Below are positions 61,557 through 64,000 of a DNA stretch of 64,000 nt, in pieces (within the stretch, counting starts at the first letter, position 1; each line of letters begins with the position of its first letter). Location of the stretch: NCBI GenBank assembly GCA_003576745.1, contig QEVR01000001.1, positions 186,001-250,000 of the forward strand, read 5' to 3'. The notes beneath the pieces were generated by a model that saw only the letters and a list, made by a program, of their open reading frames with translations, ran no database searches and was not told the DNA's origin. This DNA is from Candidatus Uhrbacteria bacterium. GTDB taxonomy: Bacteria > Patescibacteriota > Patescibacteriia > 2-12-FULL-60-25. The position numbers and the translations under genes were made by a program.

Positions 61557-62263
61557 TCTCTTTTGTTTTTCCCGCGTTCAATGAAGCAGAAAATCTCCGC
61601 CGTTTTCCGTCGGAGGTCTTTCCCATTTTCAATACCTTAAACGAATCGTATGAGATCGTGGTTGTGGATGACGGCAGTATTGATGATACGAATGCGGTTG
61701 CTTCATCGCTCGGCGGACCTGTGCGCGTGATAGCGCATACCAAGAATCAGGGTCTCGGCGCGGCTCTGCGCACGGGAATTCGCGAAGCCCGCGGCGATAT
61801 CGTCATTACCATGGATACGGACCTCACCTTTGCGCCGGAACTTGTGTCGCGACTGCTCGAACGTTTCCGCAAAGGCGATGTTGACGCCGTTTCCGGTTCG
61901 CCCAAGCTCGCGGGATACGGGAACGATATTCCTTCCTATCGTGTCTTCATTGGGAAGGTTTCGACGCTCGTGTATTCGCTTCTTCTTGGTAGCCGTATCA
62001 CCGCGGTGACCCCGATTTTCCGCCTGTATAAGCGCGAAGACCTTGCGCATCTTCCGCTTCAGGCGACAGGATTCGATATTAATGCTGAAATACTTTTTCA
62101 TCTCATCCAGCGAGGCAAACGCATTGCCGAGGTACCGGCGCCTCTTACCCAGCGCATTCATGGCGAGAGCAAGCTCGATTATCCGAAAGAAATGAAACGC
62201 CATCTCCGGCTGGTCCGGCGCATGTTGGCGTGGAGGTTGGGGTTAAAGAAAACGGGAACATGA
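61553..62263 (+). CDS. GT2 family glycosyltransferase, dolichol/polyprenyl-phosphate mannose synthase-like
   Basis: A 236-residue protein: ISFVFPAFNEAENLRRFPSEVF, VVVDDGSIDDTNAVASSL, HTKNQGLGAALRTGIREARGDIVITMDTDLTFAPE, then GFDINAEILFHLIQRGKRIAEVPAPLTQRIHGESKLDY. This is the DPM1/GtrB pattern without C-terminal membrane helices. It probably charges undecaprenyl phosphate with a sugar for GT-C enzymes such as the module encoded just upstream. ATGA overlap on both sides. Confidence 0.9.
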   Translation: MISFVFPAFNEAENLRRFPSEVFPIFNTLNESYEIVVVDDGSIDDTNAVASSLGGPVRVIAHTKNQGLGAALRTGIREARGDIVITMDTDLTFAPELVSRLLERFRKGDVDAVSGSPKLAGYGNDIPSYRVFIGKVSTLVYSLLLGSRITAVTPIFRLYKREDLAHLPLQATGFDINAEILFHLIQRGKRIAEVPAPLTQRIHGESKLDYPKEMKRHLRLVRRMLAWRLGLKKTGT

Positions 62264-63351
62264 GCAAACATCTCGCTATTATCTTAGGGACAAGACCGGA
62301 GATCATTAAATGCGCCCCGGTTATTTTGCAGGCGCCAAAGCAACATATCGATGTCAGTATTATTCATACTGGGCAGCATTATTCGCGCGAGCTTGATGGT
62401 ATTTTTTTTCAGGAATTGAATGTGCCCGAACCGCGGGCGCATGTGCATGTAGGCTCCCATGCAGCGTCGATCCAGATCGGACTCATGATACAGCGCGTCG
62501 CTGACGTTCTTGATACGATGAGGCCGGATGCCGTTCTGGTGCAAGGGGATACGAATTCCGTCCTGGCTGGCGCGCTTGCGGCCACGAAAATGGGAATACC
62601 AATCGCGCATCTTGAAGCGGGCTTGCGGAGCGACGATTGGTCCATGCCTGAGGAGGCAAATCGTGTGCTGGCGGATCGCATATCCCGATGGCTCTTTTGT
62701 CCGACAACTCTGCAGAAAGAACGTCTGCACCAAGAAGGGATCACGAACGGCATTTACGTGGTCGGAAATACGGCGGTTGATTCTGCTCTTCATTATGCAA
62801 AAATCGCGTATGAAAAAAGCGATATCGCAGAACGGCTCGGGATCGCGGAAAAACCATTCGGTTTGCTCACCATGCATCGGCCGAGTAATGTGGATGATCC
62901 GCAACGTCTTCAGGACATTCTTCGTGCGCTTGGACAGGCATCTGATCGCCTTGGATTAACGGTTATTTTTCCCATCCATCCACGAACGGCAAGAGCTATC
63001 GATCGTGCGCATCTCAAGATTCCTTCGTCATTTTTGGGCACGGAACCCCTTGGGTATTTAGACTTGCTTCGGCTCCAGTCTTCCGCGGAACTCATTTTGA
63101 CGGATTCCGGGGGCATACAGGAGGAAGCGTGCACGCTTCGCATACCATGCGTTACATTGCGTCCGAATACGGAGCGTCCCGAGACGCTTGAGGTCGGGTC
63201 GAATGTTCTTTGTGATTCAACGGACGCGGATGTTCTGTGCCGTGCGATGGAATCACAAATAAAGAAGGAGAGGAATTGGGCGAATCCTTTCGGAGACGGG
63301 AAAACCGCGGAGCACGTCGTTCGCATACTAGCAAACGAAATGAAAGTATGA
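62260..63351 (+). CDS. wecB: UDP-N-acetylglucosamine 2-epimerase (non-hydrolysing)
   Basis: A 363-residue enzyme interconverting UDP-GlcNAc and UDP-ManNAc. Family blocks are present: AIILGTRPEIIKCAPVI, HTGQHYSRELDGIFFQEL, DAVLVQGDTNSVLAGALAA, HLEAGLRSDDWSMPEEANRVLADRIS, LTMHRPSNVDD, FPIHPRTA and ILTDSGGIQEEACTLRIPCVTLRPNTERPET. The catalytic Asp/Glu/His residues are in place. ATG 62260 overlaps the GT2 stop. It supplies ManNAc-type donors to the locus. Confidence 0.95.
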   Translation: MSKHLAIILGTRPEIIKCAPVILQAPKQHIDVSIIHTGQHYSRELDGIFFQELNVPEPRAHVHVGSHAASIQIGLMIQRVADVLDTMRPDAVLVQGDTNSVLAGALAATKMGIPIAHLEAGLRSDDWSMPEEANRVLADRISRWLFCPTTLQKERLHQEGITNGIYVVGNTAVDSALHYAKIAYEKSDIAERLGIAEKPFGLLTMHRPSNVDDPQRLQDILRALGQASDRLGLTVIFPIHPRTARAIDRAHLKIPSSFLGTEPLGYLDLLRLQSSAELILTDSGGIQEEACTLRIPCVTLRPNTERPETLEVGSNVLCDSTDADVLCRAMESQIKKERNWANPFGDGKTAEHVVRILANEMKV

Positions 63352-64000
63352 AGAAGCAGCGTACATTACTCATCTGTGTTGAAACCGTCGATCTGGACGA
63401 TCGCGCATATGGATTTTTCAACGACTGGCTATTGGAACTTGAGCGCCAGAATATTAAAGCAATCGTCATCTGTCTCCGAAAAGGCCGCATGTCCGCATTT
63501 GCCCAACACGAGATTATCACTCTTCCACGGCCTGGAGCATTTCTTGCACTGAGACGATTATTCGAACTGTGGCGCATTTCCTGGGATCGGCGGCACGAGT
63601 ATTCAGCGGTTTTTGTGCGCCAGGCACCCGTATTTGTGATGGCGTCGGGATGGTTGTGGCGACTTCTCGGTATGCGCATCATCCTCTGGTATGCGCATTA
63701 CAAAGGACGATGGGACCTGAATATTGCGGCTTGTATCGCTCACGTCGTCGTGACCTCTGTGCCGGAAGCATGCCGCATCTGGTCCAGAAAGGCGATCGCG
63801 ATCGGCCAATCCATCGATACTGACCGTTTTCGGATTCCCGCAACCAAAGCACATAACGGATTTCGCGCCTTGGTTCTTGGACGGGTGTCGCCCGTTAAAC
63901 GGGTGGATGAGATTATTGATGTTTTTGAAACCAGCGCCTTCAAAACAATGCACGGGAGTCTTACTATTATCGGGAAAGCGACGGATCGCGCATATGAAAA
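63348..64000 (+). CDS. GT4-like glycosyltransferase, truncated by the window end
   Basis: ATG 63348 overlaps the wecB stop and the frame stays open to the window end (217 codons visible). N-terminus: KKQRTLLICVETVDLDDRAYGFFNDWLLELERQNIKAIVICL. Then GMRIILWYAHYKGRWDLNIAACIAHVVVTSVPEACRIWSRKAIAIGQSIDTDRF and ALVLGRVSPVKRVDEIIDVF, the standard passage from N- to C-domain in GT4 enzymes. The donor site is outside the window. Confidence 0.8.
   Translation, partial: MKKQRTLLICVETVDLDDRAYGFFNDWLLELERQNIKAIVICLRKGRMSAFAQHEIITLPRPGAFLALRRLFELWRISWDRRHEYSAVFVRQAPVFVMASGWLWRLLGMRIILWYAHYKGRWDLNIAACIAHVVVTSVPEACRIWSRKAIAIGQSIDTDRFRIPATKAHNGFRALVLGRVSPVKRVDEIIDVFETSAFKTMHGSLTIIGKATDRAYE

Overview
The window looks like a piece of a Candidate Phyla Radiation (Patescibacteria) chromosome with moderately high GC. 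This is inferred from the gene types, not from a marker tree. They include Gmad2/GerMN and DUF4012 envelope proteins, an ECF sigma factor paired with a DUF5667-type membrane protein, a winged-helix/nucleotidyltransferase regulator, a very short TsaB-like protein, an archaeal-type UMP kinase, a large secreted candidate S-layer protein and many glycosyltransferases in tightly overlapping operons. An ABY1-type lineage is possible, but that is a guess. I found no rRNA, tRNA, CRISPR array or insertion sequence.

Layout. 1-11.8 kb holds housekeeping and envelope genes: a UvrD/Rep helicase, methyltransferases, a degenerate MetK homologue, a broken methyltransferase, a cyclophilin lipoprotein, a C39-like peptidase, a Gmad2-GerMN lipoprotein, exonuclease VII (xseA, xseB), a 4-TM holin-like protein and UMP kinase. 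11.8-13.4 kb is rplJ-rplL with a promoter, an L10-leader-like RNA and an attenuator-like hairpin. 13.4-26.2 kb carries a PP2C-like/propeller membrane protein, regulators, three GT2 glycosyltransferases, a DUF4012 protein, mreB, a GT4 enzyme and a TrmB-like regulator. 26.2-31.9 kb is an island with two high-GC lipoproteins (Gly/Ser-rich, and thrombospondin-3/MopE repeats) that resemble myxobacterial surface proteins. 32-41.7 kb is a glycan operon: O-antigen ligase, GT4 enzymes, a GHL15-like glycosidase with FG-GAP repeats, and a membrane protein of unknown function. 42-51 kb has a small HTH protein with its own palindromic operator, the sigma/DUF5667 pair, a 1298-residue candidate S-layer protein with a structured leader, and a ligase-TPR protein. 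51-64 kb is a second glycan locus: GT4 enzymes, AsnB, a UDP-glucuronate decarboxylase-like SDR, methyltransferase, a GT4/GT-C fusion, a DPM1-like GT2 and WecB, ending in a truncated GT4 gene.

The most unusual signal is a dispersed family of degenerate heptanucleotide tracts. Non-identical 7-base units keep one register for up to 24 units (168 bp). Five tracts are intergenic (A to E, near 4.1, 28.7, 48.6, 52.9 and 54.9 kb). Two lie inside glycosyltransferase genes (F and G, near 56.5 and 59.6 kb), where they add whole numbers of codons at linker positions. They resemble the STRR heptanucleotide repeats of filamentous cyanobacteria. Because 7 is not a multiple of 3, gain or loss of one unit would switch those glycosyltransferases off, so they are candidate phase-variation loci for the cell-surface glycan.

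A second window-wide pattern is promoter placement. At least nine genes have a -10 element, usually extended (TGnTAnnnT), that ends 7-13 bases before the ATG, with no Shine-Dalgarno sequence. This predicts leaderless or almost leaderless mRNAs. A minority of genes, including both putatively acquired lipoproteins, have normal leaders and ribosome binding sites.
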